Assembly: GCA_965225955.1 (NCBI GenBank)
Contig: CBDDBX010000006.1
Location: forward strand, 1-64,000
DNA length: 64,000 bases
DNA from: CBDDBX01 sp965225955
GTDB taxonomy: Bacteria; Acidobacteriota; Aminicenantia; UBA2199
Direction of reading: 5' to 3'
Numbering within the stretch: position 1 is the first letter of the stretch; each line of letters begins with the position of its first letter. The notes beneath the pieces were generated by a model. It worked only from the letters and a program-made list of their open reading frames with translations. It was not told the origin of the DNA and did no database searches. Position numbers and translations under genes: made by a program. This document shows, piece after piece, positions 8,849 through 18,047 of this stretch.

Positions 8849-10094
8849 TTTTTTCCAGCCTTATATTATCAGTAAATTCCCAGGCATGATCAATACGCCC
8901 GATACCAACATCCTGGTGGATCGAAGTAACCTTAAAGGTATAGAGAAAATGGTGATAGTCAAAAGGATAACCATCTCTCTTGTGAGCAGCCACATCAAGA
9001 TAGTAGGAGCCATTAATCAGATTAAGAGCAGGTATCGTTACTTTAACACTACCTTTGCCATTTATATTTTTTGATCTGAAATTCTCTATATAAGTATTGG
9101 AACCGTAACAGTGAACTCCTTCAGTATTGAAAACTCCGATACCAAAAACAAAGTCATCTTCTTCAGAATGAGCTGTAACATCAAACTCAACAGTTAAAGG
9201 CTCGTCATAATCGTAAATATACTTCTCAACACCCTTTTCATCTCTCATTCTCACATTTGAGATCTCAATCTCTTTACTTCCCCATCTCTTATCAGCAGTT
9301 GCTCCGGCGACTTCCTCTTCATGTCTCTGAGTGGCTTTTTCTGTATCTCTTTTTCCAATATATTCAAGATAAGCATCTACTACTTTCTTAGGATACCCTC
9401 TCTTTTCAATCTCCCCATCCTTAATCCAGATCACCTCATCACTTATCCTCTCAACTGCAGAAAGATCGTGGGAAACAAAGATAATAGTTTTACCCTGTCT
9501 CTTGAATTCCATAATTCTGTCCAGGCACTTAGGAACAAAAGATGCATCTCCAACAGCCAGCACCTCATCTATAAGCAGAATGTCGGGATCAACATTTATA
9601 GCAATTGAGAATCCCAGTCTCATATACATACCTGAAGAGTATGTTTTAACAGGATTTTCAATAAACTCTTCAAGTTCGGCAAATTTGACAATCTCATCAT
9701 AACGCTTCTGTATCTCTTTTTTCGAGAGTCCCAGAATAACACCATTAATAAAGATGTTCTCCCTACCTGAAATTTCCGGATGAAAACCAGCCCCCAGTTC
9801 AATCAGGGCAGATACTCTGCCATTTATTTCCAACTTGCCTTCAGTTGGTTTACTGATTCCTGCAAGCATCTTCAGCAGAGTACTTTTACCAGAACCATTT
9901 TCACCAATAAGGCTGACAGTTCTGCCTTTCGGAATAGAGAAACTGACACCTTTCAGAGCTTCAAAAGCCTCTTCTCTCTTCATTGAAGAGAAGAGTGACC
10001 TGTCGAGAAAGGCACTTTTAAGAGTCAGAAATTTATGTTTATCAGCAAACTTCTTATAATATTTCTTTACATTTTCAGCTACTATAGAATCCAT
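8835..10094 (-). CDS. wzt: Polysaccharide ABC transporter ATP-binding protein with C-terminal Wzt domain
   Basis: This is the ATPase of a Wzm/Wzt exporter for lipid-linked O-antigen or a related glycan. The ATPase half has the Walker A GENGSGKSTLLKML, signature TYSSGMYMRLGFS and Walker B DILLIDEVLAVGDASF. From about residue 255 a beta-sandwich Wzt_C domain follows, which in O-antigen exporters recognises the modified glycan end. I chose the ATG at 10094 (MDSIVAEN), matching family starts. An in-frame GTG at 10115 would add 7 residues and overlap the permease gene. With the ATG the protein is 419 residues. It follows the permease gene and precedes rfaE2, forming an envelope operon. Confidence 0.92.
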   Translation of the reverse strand: MDSIVAENVKKYYKKFADKHKFLTLKSAFLDRSLFSSMKREEAFEALKGVSFSIPKGRTVSLIGENGSGKSTLLKMLAGISKPTEGKLEINGRVSALIELGAGFHPEISGRENIFINGVILGLSKKEIQKRYDEIVKFAELEEFIENPVKTYSSGMYMRLGFSIAINVDPDILLIDEVLAVGDASFVPKCLDRIMEFKRQGKTIIFVSHDLSAVERISDEVIWIKDGEIEKRGYPKKVVDAYLEYIGKRDTEKATQRHEEEVAGATADKRWGSKEIEISNVRMRDEKGVEKYIYDYDEPLTVEFDVTAHSEEDDFVFGIGVFNTEGVHCYGSNTYIENFRSKNINGKGSVKVTIPALNLINGSYYLDVAAHKRDGYPFDYHHFLYTFKVTSIHQDVGIGRIDHAWEFTDNIRLEKNEIS

Positions 10095-10101
10095 TCTACT
10101 A

Positions 10102-10926
10102 TCAAACCTCTTCACTAAAAGTATCTCTTAGTTTATTAAAAACAGTATATCCTATCCAGGCCATTCCCAATGCCACCAGAACAGTTACCCCAAGTCTTTT
10201 ATAGTGGGGTAGTTTACCAAAAAAGAAGATGTAGTGATACATCTCAACAATATGAGTCATGGGGTTCAGAGACAGAGCCATGGCTACATACTTATGATCC
10301 TGAACATGGGAAGACATAAAGGGATAGATAATTGGTGTTACAAAGAACCAGAGGGTAAGGAGATTATTAAGAATATCCTTTACGTCTTTAAAATGCACTG
10401 TTACAGCTGCTACAAAAAAACCAAGACCGATAGTAAAAAGGAACTGAAGCAGAACTGCCACAGGCAGAAGGAGAGCCCAGTAAGTGAGTGACACACCTTT
10501 ACCAAATGCTGCCAGAAAGACTATCAGTATGGGTATACCCAGAAGATAGTGAATCATATTTGTAATAACTGTCATAATAGGTAGAACTTCAAGAGGAAAC
10601 TTTATCTTTTTTATAAGGTTTCCGTAAACAGAAAGCACATTTGAACACTCAAGAACGGATGTACTGAACCAGATCCATGGCAAAAGGCCTGTAAAAAGGA
10701 AAATTGAGTAATCGATACCAATAATATCAATATTTTCCACTCTTCCGCTACTTCCAGGTAGCAGAACACCAAATACAAAGGAGTACACTGCCAGAAGCAG
10801 CATAGGATTCAGAAAACTCCAGAGGAAACCAAGCACTGTTCCCCGGTATCTTGCCTTAAGCTCCCGAACAACCATTGTATGAACAAGTTGTCTGTGTTTA
10901 TAAAGTTCTTTAACTGTTGATATCAT
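10102..10926 (-). CDS. wzm: ABC-2 type polysaccharide export permease (Wzm-like)
   Basis: This 274-residue integral membrane protein has the ABC-2 permease plan. The cytoplasmic N-terminus contains VVRELKARYRGTVLGFLWSF, the hallmark of O-antigen/teichoic acid exporters, followed by six predicted membrane segments. The C-terminal part has LNPMTHIVEMYHYIFF, the family region before the last membrane span. It pairs with the Wzt-like ATPase directly downstream. The start overlaps the upstream methyltransferase stop by 4 bp, which suggests translational coupling. No glycosyltransferase cluster is attached, so the exported glycan is unknown. Confidence 0.93.
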   Translation of the reverse strand: MISTVKELYKHRQLVHTMVVRELKARYRGTVLGFLWSFLNPMLLLAVYSFVFGVLLPGSSGRVENIDIIGIDYSIFLFTGLLPWIWFSTSVLECSNVLSVYGNLIKKIKFPLEVLPIMTVITNMIHYLLGIPILIVFLAAFGKGVSLTYWALLLPVAVLLQFLFTIGLGFFVAAVTVHFKDVKDILNNLLTLWFFVTPIIYPFMSSHVQDHKYVAMALSLNPMTHIVEMYHYIFFFGKLPHYKRLGVTVLVALGMAWIGYTVFNKLRDTFSEEV

Positions 10927-11669
10927 CTTTTTACACCTGCAAAAATCTGTTCTGCTTCTTCAGAATATATGCCTGAACTCTTATAGAGAATAAGTGGCTC
11001 TTCTTCAATCTGAACAGTACTATAAGTGGATAATTGTATCAGAAAACGAACAGGTTCACCAGAATCCGCCTCATTAATTACCCTCCTGACTCTATTGACT
11101 GAATACCCCACCTCTTCTGCCAGTTTAAGTAACTCTCTATATCTGCTCCAGGGAAGTACCAGATAAAGATTCCCGTTTTCACTGAGAATATCCCTGGTTT
11201 TGTTTATCAGCTGATTAAGATCTATTTTCACTTCATGCTTTGCAATTGCAATCTCTTCATTTGGACTGACTCTTCCGGCAACAGGCATAAAGGGAGGATT
11301 GGAGAATATGTGTGTAACACCTCTGTATTTGAGCCATTCCCTGCAGAAATCTTCGTTATTAACCTGAAATCTTCCATCAAAACCGTTTTCTCTGCAATTC
11401 AGTTCAGAAATAACTGCAAAGTCCTTCTGAATCTCCACAGCTTCAATATTGCGGAATTTATTATGAAAGAGAGTAAGCATAGATATAATACCTGAACCGG
11501 GACCAATTTCCAGAGCATTTTCACCAGAGCATTCAGGCAGAAAATCTGCAAGTAGTGGAGCATCAACTGAGAAACGATATCCTTTCTTCTTTTGGTATAT
11601 AGTTATCTGGCGGTTATAGAACTGATCTTTTACCAGTCCCTCAAGAGGTAAAGATATATCCTCACTCAT
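10923..11669 (-). CDS. TrmN6-type tRNA1(Val) adenine-N6 methyltransferase-like protein
   Basis: A Rossmann-fold SAM-dependent methyltransferase of 248 residues. The SAM loop is ALEIGPGSGIISML (about residues 51-64) and the catalytic N6-adenine motif is SNPPFMP (about 120-126). The segment DAPLLADFLP before the SAM loop is typical of the YfiC/TrmN6 group, which methylates A37 of tRNA1(Val). It overlaps wzm by 4 bp and cinA by 8 bp, so it lies inside a cinA-methyltransferase-wzm-wzt-rfaE2 run. RsmC-type or protein-glutamine methyltransferases share the NPP(F/Y) motif and remain alternatives. Confidence 0.82.
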   Translation of the reverse strand: MSEDISLPLEGLVKDQFYNRQITIYQKKKGYRFSVDAPLLADFLPECSGENALEIGPGSGIISMLTLFHNKFRNIEAVEIQKDFAVISELNCRENGFDGRFQVNNEDFCREWLKYRGVTHIFSNPPFMPVAGRVSPNEEIAIAKHEVKIDLNQLINKTRDILSENGNLYLVLPWSRYRELLKLAEEVGYSVNRVRRVINEADSGEPVRFLIQLSTYSTVQIEEEPLILYKSSGIYSEEAEQIFAGVKR

Positions 11670-12915
11670 TATTCAGTTTTCCCTGAAGATACCTCACAAT
11701 CAATCCCTGAACATAGTTAACCGTTCTCTCTTTGACCTGATCTCTTCCACCGCCAAAAATTCTGTACAGCCCATAATTAAATCCTTCAGCTGCCAGATGC
11801 ATAAATACGATACCTTTAGGCTTACCATCAGTTTCACCCCCGGGTCCCGCAATTCCTGTCATTGATACGGCGATATCACTACCAGTAATTTTTCTGGCAC
11901 CTTCAGCCATCTGCCTGGCTGATTCTCTTGACACAGCGCCTTTTGTATCCAGAATTTCCTGATCAACTCCAAGAAGTTCTCTTTTTATATCATTTGAATA
12001 AGCGATCACCCCTCCACAGAAAACCTCTGAACTTCCTGGGACATCAGTAATTGAGTTCCCAAAACGTCCACCGGTACAACTCTCCGCCACGCTTAAGGTA
12101 AGGTTTTTCTCTTTTAATAACTTAACTATGAGTTCTGCTGTACTCAGATCCTCATCTGTAAGAATGAACTCCTTCATTCTTGATTCCACTTTATCTGCGA
12201 GTTCATCAGTCAGTCTTTTAGCCTCTTCAGCCGACTCTTTTGATCTGCCGGTAAAATGCGCTTCAATAACTCCCGGAGACGCCAGAATTGTTGTTCTGGG
12301 ATTTCTGTATTTTGCATAAATATCTGAAATTCTTGAATCTGCATCTGATTCAGTAATATTCCAGAATCTCATCTGTCTTTTACTAATATGATAGTTTGAT
12401 AAAGGAGCTATTTTCTCTTCAAAAACCTTTTCAAACATAGGCTTGTTCTCTCTTGGAGGTCCCGGAAGCAGAAGTACCCGGCATGAAGAGTCATCTATAA
12501 ACTGACCCGGTGCTGTTCCTTCAGGATTAGGCAGTACTTCAGCCCCATCCAGAACAAATCCCTGTCTCGCATTGATCTCCGGCATATTTTTATAACCTCT
12601 CTTCTTAAAGAGTCTCTCTATCTCAGTTACAATACTCTCATCATATACCAGTTCACGGCCTGTAGCTTTGGAAACAGCTTCTCTGGTCAGATCATCTTCT
12701 GTAGGCCCGAGTCCTCCGGTAATTATAACCAGCTGACTTCTTTTGCAGGCATTCTTTATTATCCAGCTGAGAGTATCAAGATTGTCGCCTACTACAACCT
12801 TCATATCCATCATTATCCCCGCATCATTCAGACGACGCCCCATGTATATCGAATTGGTATCAACTCTGCTCTGATCCAGCATTTCGCTTCCTACAGCCAC
12901 AAACATTGCCCGCAT
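11662..12915 (-). CDS. cinA: CinA family protein (nicotinamide-nucleotide amidase / putative ADP-ribose pyrophosphatase)
   Basis: The full-length two-domain CinA has 417 residues. The N-terminal MoaB/MogA-like domain has MFVAVGSEML, DTNSIYMGRRL, ITGGLGPTEDDLT and LLPGPPRE. The C-terminal amidase domain has SVAESCTGGRFGNSIT, FCGGVIAYSNDIKRELLGV, ARQMAEGAR and SMTGIAGPGG. CinA proteins recycle pyridine nucleotides (NMN deamidation). The ATG has a GGAGATAT Shine-Dalgarno site. It is the first gene of the run down to rfaE2, with a promoter at 12977-13005 and a hairpin in its leader. Confidence 0.95.
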   Translation of the reverse strand: MRAMFVAVGSEMLDQSRVDTNSIYMGRRLNDAGIMMDMKVVVGDNLDTLSWIIKNACKRSQLVIITGGLGPTEDDLTREAVSKATGRELVYDESIVTEIERLFKKRGYKNMPEINARQGFVLDGAEVLPNPEGTAPGQFIDDSSCRVLLLPGPPRENKPMFEKVFEEKIAPLSNYHISKRQMRFWNITESDADSRISDIYAKYRNPRTTILASPGVIEAHFTGRSKESAEEAKRLTDELADKVESRMKEFILTDEDLSTAELIVKLLKEKNLTLSVAESCTGGRFGNSITDVPGSSEVFCGGVIAYSNDIKRELLGVDQEILDTKGAVSRESARQMAEGARKITGSDIAVSMTGIAGPGGETDGKPKGIVFMHLAAEGFNYGLYRIFGGGRDQVKERTVNYVQGLIVRYLQGKLNNE

Positions 12916-12936
12916 TTATATCTCCTTATCCGTTTT

Positions 12937-13005
12937 CTGCTCTGAAGAGCAGAGTAATTCCGGCTTTTTAACACAACTTATATTGCAAAGCCTGCTTAAT
13001 GTCAA
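12937..13005 (-). promoter_or_regulatory. cinA promoter and leader hairpin
   Basis: On the minus strand TTGACA (13005-13000) and TATAAG (12982-12977) are separated by 17 bp, giving transcription from about 12970 and a leader of roughly 55 nt. In the leader an inverted repeat (12937-12952; 7-bp arms CTGCTCT and AGAGCAG) can fold into a short hairpin about 20 nt before the start. The rest of the 209-bp interval up to 13124 holds only the promoter of the plus-strand gene. Confidence 0.55.
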
Positions 13006-13087
13006 TAAACCCATAATTTTAAGTCTTAAGTTCATAACAGAAGCATATCACTATATTGAACAAATAACTTTACAGAGTTTTAGTCTT

Positions 13088-13116
13088 TTGACTATTAATA
13101 GAATTTTATCTAAAAT
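13088..13116 (+). promoter_or_regulatory. Promoter of the 13125 membrane protein gene
   Basis: TTGACT (13088-13093), a 17-bp spacer and TAAAAT (13111-13116) stand 8 nt before the ATG at 13125. The predicted transcript start is within a few nucleotides of the start codon and no Shine-Dalgarno site is present, so a leaderless mRNA is likely. Confidence 0.55.
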
Positions 13117-13124
13117 ATCAGAAA

Positions 13125-14828
13125 ATGATGCTCCCAAAGTTACAGAAACACACAGAATCCATTAAATTCCACCTCAGCATAATCTCACTTTTTATACTAT
13201 CTGTTCTTCTTTTTTATCTACCCGCAAAAGGCTTCTGGGGGGTAGATAATGCAGATAAGTATCTTATAGCAGAATCAATAGTTAAAAACGATTTTAAATC
13301 AGCCACCATAAACTGGAAAGGTGCGGAGATATGGGATAACAAAGAGATAAACCCTCTACAGCCGCCATTCTCAGCAATTCACAAAGATAAAATCGTCTCC
13401 ATGTTCCCACCTTTTTTTAGTTTTCTTACTGCTCTGATTATTAAACTGACTGGCTCCTGGGGTCTATATCTTTTTGGTATAACCGGAACACTACTGATAC
13501 TGTATAACGCAAAAAGAATTGCCGGTTTACTGAATACTACCTCTTCGGCGAATATTTCATCTGTATGGATAACCTTTCTGGCTACTCCTGTTCTCTTTTA
13601 CACATTTACTTACTGGGAACACACTCTTGTTACCGGATTCTGTCTCCAGGCAATTTACAGATATCTTTTATTTACAAAAAATCCGGGAACCAGAAACTTC
13701 ACCATCTTTGTAATCGCCTCTGTTGCTCCCATATACATAAGAGACGTTGCGGTTATCTTCACAATATCTCTATACATAGTCATGTTATGGAACAACAGGA
13801 ACAGAGAACTTTTCAGAACAGCTTTAAAAACAGGAGTATTGACAACACTACTCCTTACGCCTCTGTTTCTGGCAAACTATATACTCATCGGAGACCCTTT
13901 AGGACCACACATGCTGTTCCACATAAAGACATCAAACTCTTTAATGCAGCACATTACTGACAGAGTCGAAGTTTTTTACTACCTCTTTGCAGCATCCTTT
14001 GGCAACATAACCGCAGCTGTTTCCTACATTCTGATCAATGCAGCTGCCATTATATCTATAAACAGATTAAAAGACAGAAAAAAAAGAGTTCGTGCAATAT
14101 CACTATACCTTTTCATACTTACTTTTCTATCTATTGTAGTTCTCTTCGAGTTTATCCTGGATCTATCCAACCCTCTATACAGCAATAGCATTATGGGAGT
14201 CACTCCATTTCTGTTTGCAGGATTTTTTAAATATGAGAAAAGCAACAGGATACTATCCACACTGAAGAAACTGATTATAGTATATCCCCTGATATACGCC
14301 CTTACAGCTCCTGTCACAGGAATCGCCGGCTTTCACTGGGGCTGCAGATACCTGTTAACACTCTATCCTATTCTGGTTGTTATCTCTGCAGGACTTATGA
14401 ACCAGTTATCTGACATTAAGCTGAAAAGAGCTTTCTCTGCAGCAGTAATAGCATCCGTTCTTATTCAATCCTACTCTCTTGTAATGCTGAATAACCATAA
14501 AACTTTCATAATGGAACTGAATGACTTTGTAAAAAACAGACCTGAAGAGGTTGTAATAGTCATGAAAAGGTATGTTGGTAACCATTTCCCTGACAGTTTC
14601 TTTGATAAATTCTACTTTAACATCACTCAGAAAAAGCAACTGAAACACTTCAGAGAGCTTCTAAGAAAGATAAAAAACACAGGAAGAAACAGAGTTCTCA
14701 TAGTTACAGGTCAGGAGATGTTTAAGAAAAAGAGGCCTCTTCTGAAAGTGGACACAAGGCAGAACAGTATAAATTATAATTTTAAAATACTGAGTTTTGA
14801 AATTACTGACAACTACAATCTCAGATAG
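13125..14828 (+). CDS. Polytopic membrane protein, probable GT-C-fold glycosyltransferase
   Basis: This 567-residue protein has about ten predicted membrane spans. The first extracytoplasmic loop after span 1 contains an acidic motif (WGVDNADKYLIAESI), in the position where GT-C enzymes keep their catalytic Asp. A further loop has SMFPPFFSFLTALI, a pattern seen in dolichyl/polyprenyl-phosphate-sugar mannosyltransferase-like proteins. The C-terminal 110 residues are soluble. GT-C enzymes move a sugar from a polyprenyl-phosphate donor in the outer leaflet or periplasm. No specific family was recognised, so the assignment rests on topology and the loop motif. It is convergent with the MBL hydrolase gene, 6 bp apart. 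A second unrelated GT-C-like protein lies at 18048-19538. Confidence 0.6.
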   Translation: MMLPKLQKHTESIKFHLSIISLFILSVLLFYLPAKGFWGVDNADKYLIAESIVKNDFKSATINWKGAEIWDNKEINPLQPPFSAIHKDKIVSMFPPFFSFLTALIIKLTGSWGLYLFGITGTLLILYNAKRIAGLLNTTSSANISSVWITFLATPVLFYTFTYWEHTLVTGFCLQAIYRYLLFTKNPGTRNFTIFVIASVAPIYIRDVAVIFTISLYIVMLWNNRNRELFRTALKTGVLTTLLLTPLFLANYILIGDPLGPHMLFHIKTSNSLMQHITDRVEVFYYLFAASFGNITAAVSYILINAAAIISINRLKDRKKRVRAISLYLFILTFLSIVVLFEFILDLSNPLYSNSIMGVTPFLFAGFFKYEKSNRILSTLKKLIIVYPLIYALTAPVTGIAGFHWGCRYLLTLYPILVVISAGLMNQLSDIKLKRAFSAAVIASVLIQSYSLVMLNNHKTFIMELNDFVKNRPEEVVIVMKRYVGNHFPDSFFDKFYFNITQKKQLKHFRELLRKIKNTGRNRVLIVTGQEMFKKKRPLLKVDTRQNSINYNFKILSFEITDNYNLR

Positions 14829-14834
14829 ACAAAA

Positions 14835-15719
14835 TCAGCAGAACTCTTTTTTCACAGATGAAAGCATTGCACAAACATTTATCATAAGAGCCTCCCTTGG
14901 GCCCATTACTGTAGGCTTTGGAAAAACTTTATCAAGAATAATCTCTGCAGCTGCTTCAATATCTGCTCCTTTTTTAAGCTCCTCAAGCATCTTATCCTTC
15001 AGAGAGATTGAGCTTTCCAGAGATTTCTTCAGAAATCCTTCTACTCTTTCTGCTCCCCTGATATACCTGTTATGACAGAAGCATAAAATTTCAGCCTTAA
15101 GATCTATCAATTTCCTGATTGACTCTTCATATTGAGTATAACTCGATAGAAACAGAGGCTTGATTGTTCCGTTTCTCTCTATTACCCCCACAGAATCTCC
15201 CGGGAAAAGTATCTTTTCAGGCTCAATCAGATATGAAGTCGAGCATTTTGTATGTCCGGGAGTCTCTACAACCCGGAACCATCTTCCCTTATCTATTTCG
15301 ATCTTATCACCATCTTTCCAGCCCTTCAGATTTTCAAGTAACCCACACTTTATATCACTCTCTACACCCAGTACTTTTTTGAACTCTTCATTAAGATGGT
15401 TAACAAAATCTATTACTTTGGGTTTTTTAAGGAGTTCAACGGTTCTTTCTGACCCGTGAATATGGCATCCGTATATTTCCTGAAGATGTGAAGAGGCTCC
15501 TACGTGGTCATAATGGGAATGAGTCAACAGAATATTATCCAGTTTTTCCCCTTCTTCAAGCACAGCATCCACCCTGTTTCTGAAGAGTGCAGCTCTTGCA
15601 CTTATTCCACTGTCCATAAGAAAACTTTTTCTGCCTCTTATCAGATAAAGAGGAAACATATCATCATAAAGCAGAGTTACATTTTCATCTATTTGTTCAA
15701 AATCTCTTCTTTTAACCAT
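14835..15719 (-). CDS. MBL-fold metallo-hydrolase
   Basis: The protein has the metallo-beta-lactamase fold with the metal-binding motif THSHYDHVGASSHL, a second-site HTKCSTSYLI and PGDSVGV, and a late CFCHNRYI histidine. This set matches glyoxalase-II-like and related hydrolases. The C-terminal 90 residues are helical and may govern substrate choice; the substrate is unknown. I place the start at 15719 (MVKRRDFEQ) because CAGGAG lies 6 nt upstream of it. The upstream in-frame Met at 15734 would put that site inside the coding region. Length is then 294 residues. Confidence 0.88.
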   Translation of the reverse strand: MVKRRDFEQIDENVTLLYDDMFPLYLIRGRKSFLMDSGISARAALFRNRVDAVLEEGEKLDNILLTHSHYDHVGASSHLQEIYGCHIHGSERTVELLKKPKVIDFVNHLNEEFKKVLGVESDIKCGLLENLKGWKDGDKIEIDKGRWFRVVETPGHTKCSTSYLIEPEKILFPGDSVGVIERNGTIKPLFLSSYTQYEESIRKLIDLKAEILCFCHNRYIRGAERVEGFLKKSLESSISLKDKMLEELKKGADIEAAAEIILDKVFPKPTVMGPREALMINVCAMLSSVKKEFC

Positions 15720-15776
15720 AAAAAACTCCTGCATGAGAATATATCATAGTAGATTAATTAAATGAACAGATCTGCT

Positions 15777-16340
15777 CTACGCAGTAAGATCTACAAAACT
15801 TCCTGTTGGAGGCCTGAAATAGCTAAGAATATTTTGCAGCGCATCAAAGCCGTTATAGAAATTTTCTTCAATTTCTTCAGCATCAAGTATTTCGTTACCG
15901 TCACTATCTATCTGCTGAAAAAGTTCCTCATTGTATTCTGCTTCCCCTCTCTCAATTCCACCTGAAAGATCAACATCCTTCTGGCCTATGAAGTCATCTA
16001 TTTTTGTTCTCAGAAAGGTTTCAAGTGAAGATCTCGCACCAGCCTCAACGGGAGTAAAAGCGTTCTGAATTGTGTTGTAAATATTCAGACTGTTCCTGAC
16101 TCTTGGATTCGCCTGTAGAAATTCACTATTCAGATCCCTGGCACTATAGGTGTCCCCGGTTGATTTCGAAAAAGTATCAAAGATTTCTGTTAATGTTGAT
16201 TCAACAGGACTGTTACTATATTTGAATGGAGAAAAACCGGAGGTTTCAAGAAGCTTAATAACTCCACTATAGTCCTGCGGAAAAGGGACTAAAGCAGAAC
16301 CAACAGTATTATAAACGGCACTTCCCAAAACTTCCTCCAA
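15777..16340 (-). CDS. Protein of unknown function with a paired EF-hand
   Basis: This 187-residue protein has no recognised overall family. Near the C-terminus are two calcium-binding EF-hand loops. DVDLSGGIERGE (about residues 120-131) fits the canonical 12-residue loop at positions 1, 3, 5, 6, 8 and 12. DSDGNEILDAEE (about 145-156) is a slightly irregular second loop. They are spaced as in a paired EF-hand. The N-terminal 100 residues show no obvious motif, membrane segment or clear signal peptide, so it is probably cytoplasmic. It has its own intergenic regions on both sides. Calcium binding is inferred from the loops only. Confidence 0.7.
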   Translation of the reverse strand: MEEVLGSAVYNTVGSALVPFPQDYSGVIKLLETSGFSPFKYSNSPVESTLTEIFDTFSKSTGDTYSARDLNSEFLQANPRVRNSLNIYNTIQNAFTPVEAGARSSLETFLRTKIDDFIGQKDVDLSGGIERGEAEYNEELFQQIDSDGNEILDAEEIEENFYNGFDALQNILSYFRPPTGSFVDLTA

Positions 16341-16462
16341 AGCTGATAATACATACTATTTATACTTTTCAGAGCCGAAAAAATCAACTTTTTATTAAAG
16401 TTTTTTTATTAACTGCCGATTATAGAAAATTCAAATTAATATATCCTTAGGAGAAAGGTTTT

Positions 16463-16810
16463 ATGAAAAAAGTTTTTCCGGATCCAGTAAGAAATCTGCC
16501 TGAAGCAGATATACCACTCACAGGCTTGACAGCCTGGCTCTCTCAGGGCCCTGATCACCAGATTCTTTTCATGGAGTTCGAACAGGATGTCGAATTGCCT
16601 GAACACAGTCACGATAGTCAGTATGGAGTAGTGCTCAGAGGCAGAATTGATCTCACAATTAATGGAGAAGCTCACACTTTTCAGAAAGGGGACAACTATT
16701 TTATACCAGCCGGAGCAAAGCATAGTGGAAAAATCCATGCAGGGTATGCTGATATTACCTTCTTTAATGAAAAAGGCAGATATCAGATTCGAAACAATAC
16801 AGAATCATGA
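16463..16810 (+). CDS. Small cupin-domain protein
   Basis: A single-domain cupin of 115 residues. Motif 1 is recognisable as LPEHSHDSQYGVVLRGRIDL, with two metal-ligand His residues and a Gln/Glu-type position. Motif 2 is GDNYFIPAGAKHSGK with the last His. Small cupins bind a metal and range from dioxygenases to isomerases and sensors; the substrate cannot be told. An AGGAGAAAGG Shine-Dalgarno site precedes the ATG. It is convergent with meaB across a GC-rich terminator. Confidence 0.88.
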   Translation: MKKVFPDPVRNLPEADIPLTGLTAWLSQGPDHQILFMEFEQDVELPEHSHDSQYGVVLRGRIDLTINGEAHTFQKGDNYFIPAGAKHSGKIHAGYADITFFNEKGRYQIRNNTES

Positions 16811-16835
16811 AACCATATATCAGAATTGCTGCTCC

Positions 16836-16855
16836 CCCCCGCTGAAAAGCGGGGG
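16836..16855. terminator. Bidirectional terminator hairpin between cupin gene and meaB
   Basis: A perfect 7-bp stem CCCCCGC / GCGGGGG with a TGAAAA loop lies between two convergent genes ending at 16810 and 16860. It lacks a long T tract on either side, so its efficiency is uncertain, but its position fits termination of both transcripts. Confidence 0.65.
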
Positions 16856-16859
16856 CAGT

Positions 16860-17993
16860 CTACAGGAATGAGTCGGGCATCTTTGAAGTATAGAATGTTT
16901 TGAGAAGATCTTCCGCAGCTTCAGTTGGAAGCATACTGCCTCCCAGAACTCCACCCCTTATACCATCACTCTTTGCTTTCACAAGAGGATTATTATAGAA
17001 ACTCTGGCGAATAAAATCCTCCACCATGGTATAGACCCACTGAATAGTCTGATCTTCCCTTCTCTTCTGAAACTCCCCGGACTTAACAGTTAGTTCCCTG
17101 AACTTCTCAATCATCTTCCACAACTCAGGAATACCTTCACCTGTAAGAGAAGAGCACTTATGAGAATTTGTTACCCAGCCTCTTGTAGCAGGTTGCAGAT
17201 ATTTAAGAGCAAGAGAATATTCCACTCTTGCAGCTTCAGCTCTCATAAGATTATCACCATCAGCTTTATTGACCATAAGGGCATCTGCAATCTCTATTAC
17301 ACCCTTCTTGATCCCCTGAAGTTCATCACCGGCACCGGAGATCATAACAAGAAGAAAGAAGTCCACCATTGAACGGACTGTTACTTCATTCTGCCCTACA
17401 CCTACAGTTTCAACAAGAATAACATCGTATCCTGCAGCTTCGCAAAGCATTGTGGTTTCACGGCTCTTCCTGGTAACTCCACCAAGAGCTCCTCCTGAAG
17501 GAGAAGGTCTTATAAAACATTCCGGCCGTCTTGAAAGCTTCTCCATACGGGTTTTATCACCCAGAATACTTCCACCTGTAACAGTACTGCTTGGATCAAC
17601 TGCCAGGACTGCAACTTTATGCCCCATATCTGCAAGATAGCATCCCAAAGCTTCAATCATAGTACTTTTCCCTGCACCGGGAACGCCAGTTATACCAACT
17701 CTTACAGATTTCCCGGAATGGGGAGCTATTCTTTTAAGCACTTCTCTGGCTGTTTTATAATGAGTCGGGGAATTACTCTCAATGAGAGTTATAGCCCTGC
17801 CCAGAACAGCTCTTTTATTGTCCAGAATACCCTTTACATAATCGTCTACTGTGAGTTTTGATGATCTGACAGGAGCACTCTTCTTAACTGAGTCTTCTGC
17901 TTTCTTTTCAACACCCTTAACAACACTTACAGCAAAAGCGTCACCGCCGTCTTCAGGTGCCCAGTCAGGTTTATAGGAATCGCCTTTATTCAT
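16860..17993 (-). CDS. meaB: Methylmalonyl-CoA mutase-associated G-protein chaperone MeaB
   Basis: MeaB guards and reloads the B12 cofactor of methylmalonyl-CoA mutase using GTP. The 377-residue protein has the P-loop GVPGAGKSTMIEALG (about 101-115) and VDPSSTVTGGSILGDKTRM, the MeaB/ArgK hallmark. Further motifs are IRPSPSGGALGGVTRKSRET, VETVGVGQNEVTV and the NKAD base-recognition motif. An N-terminal extension of about 45 charged residues precedes the family domain. The C-terminus carries the dimerisation arm. The mutase genes mutA and mutB are 9 kb away on the same strand, which is unusual because these genes are usually adjacent. It lies 54 bp after the GT gene. Confidence 0.95.
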   Translation of the reverse strand: MNKGDSYKPDWAPEDGGDAFAVSVVKGVEKKAEDSVKKSAPVRSSKLTVDDYVKGILDNKRAVLGRAITLIESNSPTHYKTAREVLKRIAPHSGKSVRVGITGVPGAGKSTMIEALGCYLADMGHKVAVLAVDPSSTVTGGSILGDKTRMEKLSRRPECFIRPSPSGGALGGVTRKSRETTMLCEAAGYDVILVETVGVGQNEVTVRSMVDFFLLVMISGAGDELQGIKKGVIEIADALMVNKADGDNLMRAEAARVEYSLALKYLQPATRGWVTNSHKCSSLTGEGIPELWKMIEKFRELTVKSGEFQKRREDQTIQWVYTMVEDFIRQSFYNNPLVKAKSDGIRGGVLGGSMLPTEAAEDLLKTFYTSKMPDSFL

Positions 17994-18047
17994 AGAAAGA
18001 TTATATTCAAAGTTTCAGGCTTTGTAAAACCTGAATACAGTAAATAA

